Positions 24,590-31,827 of a DNA stretch of 64,000 nt are shown in pieces. Source of the DNA: RYN-230 sp963814645 (GTDB lineage: Bacteria; Actinomycetota; Actinomycetes; Streptosporangiales; Streptosporangiaceae); NCBI GenBank assembly GCA_963814645.1, contig CAWFDX010000013.1, positions 165,533-229,532 of the forward strand, written 5' to 3'. The translations under genes were made by a program, and so were the position numbers. The notes beneath the pieces were generated by a model, which made no database searches, had not been told where the DNA came from, and saw only the letters and a program-made list of their open reading frames with translations. How positions within the stretch are numbered: position 1 is the stretch's first letter; every line of letters starts with the position of its first letter.

Positions 24590-24775
24590 CTAGAGCCGGT
24601 GGCCGACCCGGAACCCGCCGGGCAGGCGGACGCTGGCGTAGGGCCCGCGGACCGATGACCAGTAGAAGTTCGGGGACAGGCCTGCGGCCTTGCGGTAGCG
24701 GTGGTGGGTATGCCCTGCGCCCAGGTGAAACAGCAGGTACCCGGCAGCGGCTATGACGATGATGGTGATGATCAT
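24590..24775 (-). CDS. Small membrane protein
   Basis: 61 residues. N-terminal TM (MIITIIVIAAAGYLLFHLG), then a basic tail (HTHHRYRKAAGLSPNFYW). The ATG overlaps the upstream TGA (ATGA). Typical of the small membrane genes around actinomycete tra loci. Confidence 0.6.
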   Translation of the reverse strand: MIITIIVIAAAGYLLFHLGAGHTHHRYRKAAGLSPNFYWSSVRGPYASVRLPGGFRVGHRL

Positions 24776-25071
24776 GGGCGTGTCTCCCTGTTGCGGTTGA
24801 GGATGGCGAGCTTGGCGCGGTGGACGTGGCCGGCGCCGAACCGGCGGATGCGCCCCGTGTGCTTGCAGCGCTTGCAGTCGCCATGCCGGCGCTTATTCGA
24901 CCCAGCGTTGCGGCCGGTGCCGTCGCACCTCGGACAGGGCTTGTAGGGCCAGAACAGGCGGCTCACGATCCACGCGGCGAGCAAGGCCAGCGCGGCCAGC
25001 AGGACTCCGCCGGGACCGTACATGGACCAGGCCAGGACCAGGAGGACAGCGGCGCCGGTGACCTCAGCCAC
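24772..25071 (-). CDS. Membrane protein with DnaJ-type CxxCxGxG zinc motif
   Basis: 99 residues. One to two N-terminal TM segments (AAVLLVLAWSMYGPGGVLLA; LALLAAWIVSRLFW), followed by CPRCDGTGRN and CKRCKHTGRI, two zinc-knuckle repeats of the DnaJ cysteine-rich type. It sits between the translocase and the previous small gene in the same operon. Confidence 0.65.
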   Translation of the reverse strand: MAEVTGAAVLLVLAWSMYGPGGVLLAALALLAAWIVSRLFWPYKPCPRCDGTGRNAGSNKRRHGDCKRCKHTGRIRRFGAGHVHRAKLAILNRNRETRP

Positions 25072-25082
25072 GGCTGACTCCA

Positions 25083-25290
25083 GCGGTAGCGGTAGCGGCC
25101 TCGCTGGCCCCCAGAGCGCGATTCTGGGGGTTGCGGGCTTCCGTGGCTGTCGTGCCGCTACCCGATACCGCAGCGGCGAACGCCCAGGTCAGGACACGCT
25201 TGAGCGGTAGCACTACCCGGGCGTGCGGTAGCGGCCAGATGGCGTTTAGGCAGGTCAGCAGGACGGTAGCGTCAGCGCTACTGCGGTAGC
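25083..25290. repeat. Cluster of GCGGTAGC repeats next to the translocase gene (candidate clt)
   Basis: In about 210 bp, GCGGTAGC occurs at 25083, 25089, 25204, 25225 and 25283. An ACGGTAGC variant is at 25263 and an inverted CCGCTACC at 25155. No gene covers it. TraB/FtsK-type transfer proteins of actinomycete plasmids bind short direct repeats in a clt locus beside tra, so this is the best candidate for that site. The word GTAGCG also forms the inverted pair inside rep. Confidence 0.55.
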
Positions 25291-25293
25291 GGC

Positions 25294-27351
25294 TCACCGG
25301 GCCGATTCCCGCTCGACAGCGACCCGGCGGCAGCCCCGGGCCTTGACCCCGGCGGTGCTGACCATGACCGAGGGCACGCCGTGAGAGCGGAGCTGGGCGG
25401 ACATGGCGTCGCCCGTCAGGTCGGCATACCGCTCGGGCCACCGGCTGGCGAGACGGTCGGCCAGCTCGTCCCAGTGCAGCCCGGGATCAGTGCCGAATAC
25501 CGCGAGCGTGTCGGCCAGGACATCCCTCGCTTCGGCGGCCTCGTCCAGGCCGAGAGCGTAGCCAGTGAGCACGCCAGCGCGGTCACGCATGTCCCGGGCC
25601 CGCGCGGCGACCTTCTCCGTGTCCGGGAGCGTCGTCTTGTACGTCCGGACGATCTGGGGCAGCGCGTTGGCCTTGAGCCAGCCCAGGCCGACGTCCACGC
25701 CGGGCCGGAACACTGTCGGGTCATACCCGTTCCGGTAGCTACTGGTGCCCAGGATCATGTCCGCCTCCGGCTGGCCCGGGACCTGCAAGCAGAACCGGCA
25801 GGTGATGTTGCCGGTGACCGCGGTCGGCATCGTCTTCGCGTCCGGGCGTTGCGTGGCCAGGACCAGGATCACCCCGTAGGCCCGGCCCAGCCGGATCACG
25901 TAGGCGGCATCCTCGCGGGCCTGCTCGCCGTAGACCGGGTGCATGAAGAGGTTCTGCGCCTCGTCCACGAAGCACACCAGCGGGCGCAGGCCGAGGTGAC
26001 GCTGCCCGGCCAGGTCCCGGGTCACGCTGCCGTCTGGCCGGGCCTCCCGGGGGACCTTCTTAAGCGCGGCCGACCGGCGGTCGAGTTCACCACGCAGCAA
26101 CCGCAGCGAGTCGGCGGCGTAGCTCACCGCCTCGTCGTCCAGCCCAGAGCAGTACCGGTGGCAGACCTTGGCCAGCGGCTCCAAATCGCCTTTACCGGCC
26201 AGCTCGTGCACCCATAGGTCGGCCACCACGTCCAGCGCCACACCGCACGCCAGGCCGCGCACGGCACTGGTCTTGCCCTGGCCCGGGGCGGCACCGAGCA
26301 GCCAGTTCGTTTCGAACAGTGGCACTGTCACCGGACGGCCGCGCGGGTCGGTGCCGAACGGCAGCACATCGAACACGTCGGTGCTCCGGGCCTTGATCAG
26401 CGGCCACGTGGCGGGCTTCGCCTTGCTGATGTCGTGCATGCCGACCCAGAGGTTCAGCCGGCCTTCGTGCTCGTGCGGCACACCCTCGGGCCACGTGGCG
26501 GACAGCGGGCGGCGCAGGCCCGACGCCAGCTCGGAACGCTTGGCGAGGATGTGGCTGGCGGTCACGCCGTGCGGCAAATCGACCTGGCACGACCACCCCG
26601 GGCCGTCGCGCATGACGTCGCTGACGAACCTGATGCCGACCGCGCGACCGTCCTTGTCGGGCTTGAGCGCCTTGTTGATCTCGGTAATGCCGAGCGAGCC
26701 GAGCGCCTTCTCGATCACCGGATGCGTCGGCGGGCTGTAGTCGGGCGGGATGATCGCCTTGCCGACGATCTTGTGCCCGGACGGGCGGCCGAATAGGGCT
26801 GCCAGCACGACGGCGACGGCGACGGTGGCGGCCTGGGCCTGCCATGGCGCGAACCAGGTCAGCACGACGACGAGTACGACGATCGCGGCCAGCTCGGCGG
26901 CGAGCGCGATGCCACGGACCTTGCGAGTCTCGCCCGCCTCTTTGTGGAGCTTCAACCATTGATCAATGTCGCCGTCAATGACCGCCTTGGACCGCAGCTC
27001 GTGCGACTCGGTCAGCCACCACCAGCGGACCTGGCGGGTGGCCAGCCGGACGATGCCGACCACGGACCAGGCGAGCATGGCGATCACGTAGAACACCAGC
27101 CGCAGCCCGTGGAACCGTGCCCGGTGCCACGACAGGGCAGCGTGGAACTGGAGCGTGCCCTTGATGTTCGCCCGCTGGAACTGGACCGGGACGATGTCCC
27201 TGCGCCCGGCGGGCTGGGTCACGTCGGCGTAGACAGCCAGCGCCTTGCCCGGTGCCCGGTCCACGGTGGCACTGTCCGGCACGGCGGGCAGCAGGGCGGC
27301 GCCGGCTTCCACCCCGGCGGCAGGCTGGCCCTCGATGGGCTGATCAGACAT
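25294..27351 (-). CDS. FtsK/SpoIIIE-type DNA translocase (TraB-like conjugation protein)
   Basis: 685 residues, ATG 27351 with AAGGAGG at a good distance. N-terminal membrane anchor: LVFYVIAMLAWSVVGIVRLA and two further segments around residues 150-200. Motor domain: Walker A LLGAAPGQGKTSAVRG (about 350), Walker B LVCFVDEAQNL (about 459), ATQRPDAKTMPTAVTGNI sensor-like strand. C-terminal winged-helix-like end (SAQLRSHGVPSVMVSTAGVK). Such proteins form hexameric pores that move double-stranded DNA between hyphae, the defining transfer function of AICEs. It follows a strong hairpin after the DUF2637 gene. Confidence 0.9.
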   Translation of the reverse strand: MSDQPIEGQPAAGVEAGAALLPAVPDSATVDRAPGKALAVYADVTQPAGRRDIVPVQFQRANIKGTLQFHAALSWHRARFHGLRLVFYVIAMLAWSVVGIVRLATRQVRWWWLTESHELRSKAVIDGDIDQWLKLHKEAGETRKVRGIALAAELAAIVVLVVVLTWFAPWQAQAATVAVAVVLAALFGRPSGHKIVGKAIIPPDYSPPTHPVIEKALGSLGITEINKALKPDKDGRAVGIRFVSDVMRDGPGWSCQVDLPHGVTASHILAKRSELASGLRRPLSATWPEGVPHEHEGRLNLWVGMHDISKAKPATWPLIKARSTDVFDVLPFGTDPRGRPVTVPLFETNWLLGAAPGQGKTSAVRGLACGVALDVVADLWVHELAGKGDLEPLAKVCHRYCSGLDDEAVSYAADSLRLLRGELDRRSAALKKVPREARPDGSVTRDLAGQRHLGLRPLVCFVDEAQNLFMHPVYGEQAREDAAYVIRLGRAYGVILVLATQRPDAKTMPTAVTGNITCRFCLQVPGQPEADMILGTSSYRNGYDPTVFRPGVDVGLGWLKANALPQIVRTYKTTLPDTEKVAARARDMRDRAGVLTGYALGLDEAAEARDVLADTLAVFGTDPGLHWDELADRLASRWPERYADLTGDAMSAQLRSHGVPSVMVSTAGVKARGCRRVAVERESAR

Positions 27352-27373
27352 GCTGGTCTCCTCCTTCGGGAGA

Positions 27374-27417
27374 CCCGGGCCGGGGCGGCCAGCCGGAAGC
27401 AGACGCCCCGGCCCGGG
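27374..27417 (-). terminator. Very strong hairpin between DUF2637 gene and translocase gene
   Basis: Perfect 14-bp stem CCCGGGCCGGGGCG/CGCCCCGGCCCGGG directly after the stop of the 27420 gene. It may terminate or attenuate transcription entering the translocase gene. Confidence 0.65.
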
Positions 27418-27419
27418 AG

Positions 27420-28028
27420 CTATTCGGGACTGTGGCCGTTCGCCTCGGCCAGGACTTCGCGGCGCACTTTCGTCGCCTGTGCGCGGGTCAGCGAGAACCG
27501 CTCCGTCAGCTGGTTGAGGGACAGCGGATTGCCCGCCGCGATGGTCGCCCGCATGCTCGCTTCCGCCGCCGCGACGACATCGGACGGGACGCCGGCGACA
27601 TCGGGAACCTGGTGGTGGTGCTCGACGACCCGCTTGAGCACGCCCAGGCCGACCGCCAGCGCGGCGGCCGCAGCGAGCGGCGGCACTGCGGCAGTGAGGC
27701 GGTCCGTGGCCGAGTGGACGGTCACGTGGCCGACGTTGCCGGCCACCGACACGGCCAGCCCGGCCAGCGTGACCGTCCAGGCGCTGATCCGCGACCGGCG
27801 CTGCCAGGCATCGGCCAACGCGACGAACAGCGCCAGCTCACCGACCGCGATGAACACGTCCACCTGCAGCGGCCAGATCACCTGCCACGGGCCGTGCAGG
27901 CTGTGCTCGCCCGCCCAGTCGTACAGCCCGCGGTAGGACTCGGCGAAGGACACCAGGGACGCGGCGGCCACCAGGACGGCGATCGCCACCAGGGCGGCCC
28001 GGCGCGGGACGCGCAGGATGCCGGTCAT
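27420..28028 (-). CDS. DUF2637 (SpdB-like) membrane protein with C-terminal HTH
   Basis: 202 residues from ATG 28028. Four TM segments with the family pattern ...SYRGLYDWAGEHSLHGPWQV then WPLQVDVFIAVGELALFVAL. The soluble C-terminus (ATIAAGNPLSLNQLTERFSL then TRAQATKVRREVLAE) looks like a helix-turn-helix. DUF2637 proteins are spread/transfer-associated in actinomycete plasmids. ATGA overlap with the upstream 55-residue gene. Confidence 0.8.
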   Translation of the reverse strand: MTGILRVPRRAALVAIAVLVAAASLVSFAESYRGLYDWAGEHSLHGPWQVIWPLQVDVFIAVGELALFVALADAWQRRSRISAWTVTLAGLAVSVAGNVGHVTVHSATDRLTAAVPPLAAAAALAVGLGVLKRVVEHHHQVPDVAGVPSDVVAAAEASMRATIAAGNPLSLNQLTERFSLTRAQATKVRREVLAEANGHSPE

Positions 28029-28192
28029 TGCGCACCTCCGGCGTGCTCGCTGCCGTCGATCTTGAGCAGGACCCGGGCCCGGCTGTCGTTCGTGTCCCGC
28101 ACCGGCCCGTGCCAGCCGCACACGCACACGGCCTGGACGAGCGCCGGCCACCAGCCCGGAGCCTGCCGGAAGCTGACCGCGTGGGCGCTCAT
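28025..28192 (-). CDS. 55-residue protein in transfer operon
   Basis: ATG 28192 to TGA 28025: starts MSAHAVSFRQAPGWWPALVQ and contains VCVCGWHGPVRD, a CxCxW segment common in small actinomycete tra-operon proteins. Both ends overlap neighbours by 4 nt, which argues that it is real despite its size. Confidence 0.65.
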   Translation of the reverse strand: MSAHAVSFRQAPGWWPALVQAVCVCGWHGPVRDTNDSRARVLLKIDGSEHAGGAQ

Positions 28193-28416
28193 GTCTCACC
28201 ACCCAGCGCCGTGGCCAGCTCCCGGTACCCGGGCACCCGCGCCAGCCGGGCGCCGTGCGACTCGCACAGCCCGTCCGCCGCGGCCGCGCACTCGCCGCAG
28301 TCCTCGTCGTCCGTGCAGTAGATGACGGCATCGGCCAGGGCAGCCATCGCGGTGGGCACGTCGGCCGCGGCGATGTACGCCGACCCGTCCGGGCGGACAT
28401 GGCTGGTCCGGCTCAC
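28189..28416 (-). CDS. Small Cys-containing protein in transfer operon
   Basis: 75 residues. Contains CTDDEDCGECAAAADGLCESH, four Cys and a His that could bind zinc. ATGA overlaps on both sides. Function unknown. Confidence 0.65.
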   Translation of the reverse strand: MSRTSHVRPDGSAYIAAADVPTAMAALADAVIYCTDDEDCGECAAAADGLCESHGARLARVPGYRELATALGGET

Positions 28417-28802
28417 CGGGCGCTCCCGGTGTCGATGTTGGTCTCGTAGGACTTCCGGGCCTCGTAGTCGGCCCAGCTGGCGGTGCTGATCCGGGCCACC
28501 TCATAGGCCACGCGCCAGCGGTTGTCGCCTTCCCACATCTGCTCGCCGCGGGCCAGCCAGGTGGTGGTGTAGTGGCCGTTTCTGTCGGTGATGCCGGTGC
28601 CGAGAGTGGCGGCCACCTGGTCCACGAGGGCCCGGCCAGCGTCGTCATCGGCCTCATCCACGTCGGTGTCGGTCTCGCCGGCATGTACGGCCATCCGCGG
28701 GTACTTGGTGACCGGCAGGTCCGGGTGGGCTTCGAGCAGGTCGGCCAGCTCGCGCAGGCCCGCGATCACCTGATCGCGCTCGGCGGCGGTGGGGGCGCTC
28801 AC
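28413..28802 (-). CDS. Hypothetical protein in transfer operon
   Basis: 129 residues. N-terminal helix RDQVIAGLRELADLLEAHPD followed by an acidic linker and a mixed C-terminal half (WRVAYEVARISTASWADYEA). This helix-led small protein type recurs in Streptomyces/Frankia element operons. 4-nt overlaps on both sides. Confidence 0.65.
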   Translation of the reverse strand: MSAPTAAERDQVIAGLRELADLLEAHPDLPVTKYPRMAVHAGETDTDVDEADDDAGRALVDQVAATLGTGITDRNGHYTTTWLARGEQMWEGDNRWRVAYEVARISTASWADYEARKSYETNIDTGSAR

Positions 28803-29038
28803 GATGCCCTCCAGGCTCGTGCGGGGATGGGGGTGGCGAACCGGTGCAACAGGAGCACCGGGGCGAGCACCGCGACCCCCATGACGGTGGCCACGGCGAT
28901 GAGCACCGCGCCATGGCCAGTCACGACGGCCAGCGCGGTGATGAGCACAGCCGCGGCCCCCAGGCCGCCGCGGACCTGGGGAATAGCCAGCACGCGGATG
29001 GCCAGCACCGCAAGGACGGCGAGCAGGACCGGGGTCAC
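28799..29038 (-). CDS. Two-TM small membrane protein in transfer operon
   Basis: 79 residues: MTPVLLAVLAVLAIRVLAIP, then AAAVLITALAVVTGHGAVLI and a third hydrophobic stretch. SpdA/SpdB-class spread function is plausible. 4-nt overlaps with both neighbours. Confidence 0.65.
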   Translation of the reverse strand: MTPVLLAVLAVLAIRVLAIPQVRGGLGAAAVLITALAVVTGHGAVLIAVATVMGVAVLAPVLLLHRFATPIPARAWRAS

Positions 29039-29259
29039 GACGCCTCGCTCCCGCCCACCACCGACAGGCCGAGCTGCTTGATGCGCTCTGCTTTGCCCAG
29101 GCTCTCAGCAGCCTTAGCAGCCTCCCGGACGGGCTCAGTAGGCCAGCCCGCGTGCCGGTTGGCCTCCTCGATACACCGGAAGACCGCCCGCAGCTTCGCC
29201 TCCAGCACCCCGGCGCGGATCTCCAGCTCGGTGATCCGCTTCTCCTGCGCGGCGCTCAC
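29035..29259 (-). CDS. Small coiled-coil protein in transfer operon
   Basis: 74 residues from GTG 29259, overlapping the previous stop (GTGA). Helical: EKRITELEIRAGVLEAKLRA, then RHAGWPTEPVREAAKAAESL. No family recognised. Confidence 0.6.
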   Translation of the reverse strand: MSAAQEKRITELEIRAGVLEAKLRAVFRCIEEANRHAGWPTEPVREAAKAAESLGKAERIKQLGLSVVGGSEAS

Positions 29260-29477
29260 CGGACCACGTCCAGCCCGGACCGTGCGATCCGCGCCCGGCG
29301 GGCAGCCGCCCGCGGCTGGGGTGCAGGCGGCTGGGCGAGCGCCATAGCCACCTTCATGACCAGTTCCAGTTCCTCGATCCGCTTCGCGTTGGACTGCGCG
29401 AGCTCCAGCGCCTGCGCTGCGATCAGGCCAACTTCGATGACGCCGCGGTCCAGCGCGGCCGGGTCCCGGGCGCTCAC
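29256..29477 (-). CDS. Small coiled-coil protein in transfer operon
   Basis: 73 residues from GTG 29477. ALELAQSNAKRIEELELVMK followed by a Pro/Arg-rich basic tail. It starts VSA like the next gene downstream, and both have EL-rich helices, so they may be a duplicated pair. 4-nt overlaps both sides. Confidence 0.6.
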   Translation of the reverse strand: MSARDPAALDRGVIEVGLIAAQALELAQSNAKRIEELELVMKVAMALAQPPAPQPRAAARRARIARSGLDVVR

Positions 29478-30067
29478 TGGCCGTCCTCGGTGCCGAACTC
29501 GGCCTGCAGGTCCTCCAGCGGGATGGGCTCGCCCGGCCCGGCCACAACCGCCTCGGCGTCGGCCAGGTCGTCTCGGTCCTCTTGTGCGGCGCGCATGGCC
29601 AGCACGATGTCCTTGATCCGCGCCGAGGCCTGCTCGGCGGTGTACTGGCGGCTGGCCGTCTCGTCGCTCAGCTGTGCGTCGATCCACCCGGCCAGCACGG
29701 TAAGCGCCTCACGGGCCTCCGCGGCCGCAGACTCCCGCCGGGCAGCGCGCAGCCAGCTGGTGACGGTCTGGATGGTGTCGCCCGGATGGCGGGACAGGTC
29801 CGTCGCCACCGCTTCGGACAGGGCGTAGGCGCGCAGGCGGGCGGGCACCTCGGCGAGCAGCTCGGCCCGGAGCTGGGCCTGCTCACCCTCTGGTGCCGGG
29901 TAGGCGATCCACTGCTCATCGATGATGTCCAGCAGCGCACTCAGGTGGCCGGACAGCGTCGTGAACGGTGCGCCCTCATCGGCCATGCTGACGTGCCCGG
30001 CGCGGATGTCCGCGAGGTATGCGCGGGCCCGGTCGATGGCCTCACGAGTCTGATTTGATTCGTTCAT
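29474..30067 (-). CDS. Hypothetical helical protein in transfer operon
   Basis: 197 residues. All-helical, acidic (EAIDRARAYLADIRAGHVSM; VPARLRAYALSEAVATDLSR). No family recognised. A GC-rich hairpin (30102-30137) separates it from the upstream micro-gene. Confidence 0.6.
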   Translation of the reverse strand: MNESNQTREAIDRARAYLADIRAGHVSMADEGAPFTTLSGHLSALLDIIDEQWIAYPAPEGEQAQLRAELLAEVPARLRAYALSEAVATDLSRHPGDTIQTVTSWLRAARRESAAAEAREALTVLAGWIDAQLSDETASRQYTAEQASARIKDIVLAMRAAQEDRDDLADAEAVVAGPGEPIPLEDLQAEFGTEDGQ

Positions 30068-30101
30068 GGTTCCTGGTCCTCCTGGTGGGACTTGGTTCCT
30101 A

Positions 30102-30137
30102 GCCCCCGGCCTGGCGATAGCCGCGCCGGCCGGGGGC
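30102..30137 (-). terminator. Hairpin inside the operon
   Basis: GCCCCCGGCC/GGCCGGGGGC, 10-bp stem, 16-nt loop, between the genes starting at 30239 and 30067. Possibly attenuates the operon. Confidence 0.45.
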
Positions 30138-30146
30138 GCCTTCAGG

Positions 30147-30239
30147 TCAGTTGCCTCCCGTCGTGCAGTCGTGGGTGCAGCGGCACTCCTCGGGGAAGTG
30201 GCCGCAGTCGGTGCAGCGGTCGGCGTCGTCCGGGTACAT
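30147..30239 (-). CDS. 30-residue zinc-ribbon micro-protein
   Basis: ATG 30239 to TGA 30147. Six Cys and two His in 30 residues (CTDCGHFPEECRCTHDC), spacing of a compact zinc knuckle. It begins 3 nt after the stop of the SWIM-domain gene. The density of Cys argues that it is real. Confidence 0.55.
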   Translation of the reverse strand: MYPDDADRCTDCGHFPEECRCTHDCTTGGN

Positions 30240-30242
30240 CGC

Positions 30243-30620
30243 TCAGGCCGCCTTCCGCGCCGGGGCAGCGGCCTGCAGGACCAGCGCCGCAGCCAGGTGG
30301 TAGCAGCGCAGCCCGCGCTCCCCGGCCCTGCAGGTGCAGGTCTGCCGCACCGCGTCCACCACGTAGTACGTGGTCCCGTCGCTGCTCACCGCGGCGTAGA
30401 TACCGTCCCGCGAGGTCGCCACGACCGCGCCCAGCTCGATGAGCTCCCGGGCCTTGTCGATCTGCTCGGCCGTGAACTCGGACAGGTCGGTGGTCTCCGC
30501 CGCGGCGCGCACCTTCGCCTGACACCAGCGGCCCCGGCCCCGGGCAATGCTCCGGGCCGACCGGAGCGGCCTGCCACACCGCAGGCAACTGGCCTGGTGC
30601 GTCTGCTCGGTGCTGGTCAT
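30243..30620 (-). CDS. DUF6011-like + SWIM-type zinc finger protein
   Basis: 125 residues, first gene of the transfer operon. SCLRCGRPLRSARSIARGRG (DUF6011-like CxxC with RA(R)G(Y)G) at the N-terminus and CTCRAGERGLRCYHLAAALV (CxCx(n)CxH, SWIM) at the C-terminus. SWIM fingers bind DNA or protein; role in the element unknown. Its upstream region holds the triple operator. Confidence 0.7.
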   Translation of the reverse strand: MTSTEQTHQASCLRCGRPLRSARSIARGRGRWCQAKVRAAAETTDLSEFTAEQIDKARELIELGAVVATSRDGIYAAVSSDGTTYYVVDAVRQTCTCRAGERGLRCYHLAAALVLQAAAPARKAA

Positions 30621-30641
30621 CGGAACCCCCTCTGAAAACCA

Positions 30642-30707
30642 TGTAGCTACATACTATGCCAAACCTTGTAGCTACACAAGTCATCCCGTACCATCTACTG
30701 CGTAGAT
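30642..30707. promoter_or_regulatory. Divergent promoter with three palindromic operators
   Basis: Palindromes TGTAGCTACA at 30642-30651 and again at 30667-30676 (centres 25 bp apart) and ATCTACTGCGTAGAT at 30693-30707. They lie between the minus-strand operon (30620) and the plus-strand RHH-like gene (30724). The GTAG/CTAC half-sites are shared by all three. The region is AT-richer than its surroundings. It is most simply a repressor-binding region for the adjacent small regulator. Confidence 0.65.
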
Positions 30708-30723
30708 ACAGGAGGGGGTTGCC

Positions 30724-30960
30724 GTGGCCGGCCAGACACCAACCACGCCTATCCGGGTGCCGCGCCTGATGTGGGCTGCCTATGGCCGGGTGTGCGCCCG
30801 GCTCGGCCGCGACCGGACCGAGGACTTGCTCGGCCACATGCGGCGGCAGATCAAGCGCCACGGGGACGAGGCCGACCTGGCCGACCTGGCTACTGCCGAG
30901 GAGGAACTCCGCGAGCGGCGGTCCCGTAAAGGTGGTCGGCCGCGCCGCCCAGCGTCGTAG
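30724..30960 (+). CDS. Putative ribbon-helix-helix regulator
   Basis: 78 residues, GTG start after AGGAGGGGG. TPIRVPRLMWAAYGRVCARL then TEDLLGHMRRQIKRHG has the strand-helix-helix profile of Arc/MetJ-type repressors, followed by an acidic helix and a basic tail. It faces the transfer operon across three palindromes and probably autoregulates and represses it, the role KorSA-type proteins have in other AICEs. The TAG stop lies inside the CGTAGCAGT box. Confidence 0.6.
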   Translation: MAGQTPTTPIRVPRLMWAAYGRVCARLGRDRTEDLLGHMRRQIKRHGDEADLADLATAEEELRERRSRKGGRPRRPAS

Positions 30961-30976
30961 CAGTTTTCGTAGCAGT
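30956..30976. repeat. Paired CGTAGCAGT boxes, candidate Int arm site (right)
   Basis: Exact copy of 1434-1454, 93 bp inside attR. Confidence 0.55.
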
Positions 30977-31069
30977 GCAGGCAAAAGCAGCCCAGTTCCG
31001 GGCCGTGCAAAATCGGCATCTACCTGCGGTGATGCACTATGCGGAACGAACCGGAACACTGAGTACGAA

Positions 31070-31114
31070 CACTCGTAATGCGTAGGTCATCGGTTCGATT
31101 CCGATAGGCGGCTC
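31070..31114. repeat. attR: attR core
   Basis: 45-bp direct repeat of the tRNA-Thr 3' half (1337-1381). No 5' half is present here, so this is the element's right junction and not a second tRNA. Confidence 0.92.
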
Positions 31115-31121
31115 TCACGTC

Positions 31122-31153
31122 AGAGGCCCCTTCCGATCATGGAAGGGGCCTCT
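31122..31153 (+). terminator. Rho-independent terminator just past attR
   Basis: Perfect 13-bp stem AGAGGCCCCTTCC/GGAAGGGGCCTCT with a 6-nt loop and TT after it. Located 8 nt beyond the att core, it is probably the original terminator of the tRNA-Thr gene, now 29.7 kb away because of the insertion. Confidence 0.75.
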
Positions 31154-31200
31154 TTGCTAACAGGCGTGTTAACAGCGGGAGTTGGGTGTTCGGTCCGTGC

Positions 31201-31224
31201 CGGTAGCAGTTGCGGTAGCAGTTC
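31201..31224. repeat. Tandem CGGTAGCAGTT boxes
   Basis: CGGTAGCAGTTG then CGGTAGCAGTTC, two 12-bp tandem copies next to the decayed integrase. They resemble the CGTAGCAGT arm boxes of the main element and sit in the same place relative to int. Confidence 0.5.
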
Positions 31225-31239
31225 GCGGTTCGTTCTCGG

Positions 31240-31827
31240 TCATGCAGCAGCCTTCACGGCCTCGGCGAAGATGTCGGCGGCGGCGGCGGTCTCCGCGGCG
31301 CGGATCACGTGGGCGTAGACCCGGAGCGTGATGGCCGGGTCGGCGTGGCCCAGGCGGGCCGCGACGACGTGGACGGGCACGCCCGAGAGCAGCAGGGTCG
31401 TGGCGGGCAGGTGTCTGAGATCGTGTAGCCGGGCGTGCGGTAGCCGGTCTTTGGGCGGCGGTCCCTGCTCGGGTTGGTTGTGGGCGCGGATGAGCTTGCT
31501 CATCAGGGATGTCACGGTGTCGGGGTAGATCGGTTCGCCCCAGCCGGTGGTGAACACATAGCCGTCTTTGACGCCCGCCAGGCGTCGCCCGCCTTGAGTT
31601 GATCGGCGGCCTGGTCGGCCTTGTGCAGGCGCAGCACGGCGACGGTGGTGTCGTCGATGGAGACGGCGCGAGTCCGGCCGCTCTTCGTTGTGCCGTCGAT
31701 GCGCTCGCCCGCGATCACGGCGATTGAGCCGGTGATGGCGATGCGCTTGGCATCTAGGTCGATGTCGGTCCAGCGCAGGTTGAGCAGTTCGCCGCGCCGG
31801 GCTCCGGTGTAAGCGGCGACGTGGAAG
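31240..31827 (-). pseudogene. Decayed tyrosine integrase
   Basis: Reading leftwards, FFHVAAYTGARRGELLNLRW (catalytic Arg) with TDIDLDAKRIAITGSIAV starts abruptly at about 31827 with no N-terminal domain. A frameshift near 31580 leads to GYVFTTGWGEPIYPDTVTSL, then HDLRHLPATTLLLSG (HxxR), ARLGHADPAITLRVYAHV (His, Tyr). Truncated and frameshifted. A remnant of another element at the same tRNA locus. Confidence 0.8.

Larger units (their letters stand above)
1337..31114. mobile_element. AICE-like integrative element in tRNA-Thr (about 29.7 kb)
   Basis: It is bounded by the 45-bp att repeats. Contents in order: int and the xre remnants (minus strand), xis-like, small Zn proteins, a Toprim/DUF3631 replication protein, a Topo VI-like B-A fusion, a J-domain protein, accessory genes including a RelA/SpoT-type synthetase, an IS256 copy, a second tyrosine recombinase, an FtsK/TraB-type translocase, a DUF2637 protein, a dozen small overlapping genes and an RHH-like regulator next to attR. 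The combination int-rep-FtsK translocase without a type IV secretion system is the hallmark of actinomycete integrative and conjugative elements, which transfer double-stranded DNA. Lesions in xre, xis and rep suggest degeneration. Confidence 0.88.

Noticed and set aside
23153..24658. 501-codon plus-strand open frame over the second recombinase
   Set aside because: Antisense of a recombinase with intact RHRY residues; product is low-complexity.
1383..31069. CRISPR array among the GTAGC repeats
   Set aside because: The repeats are 8-12 bp with irregular spacing and no cas genes; they fit protein-binding sites.
31070..31114. Second tRNA-Thr gene
   Set aside because: Only the 3' half of the cloverleaf is present; the 5' acceptor and D-arm are missing, so it is attR.
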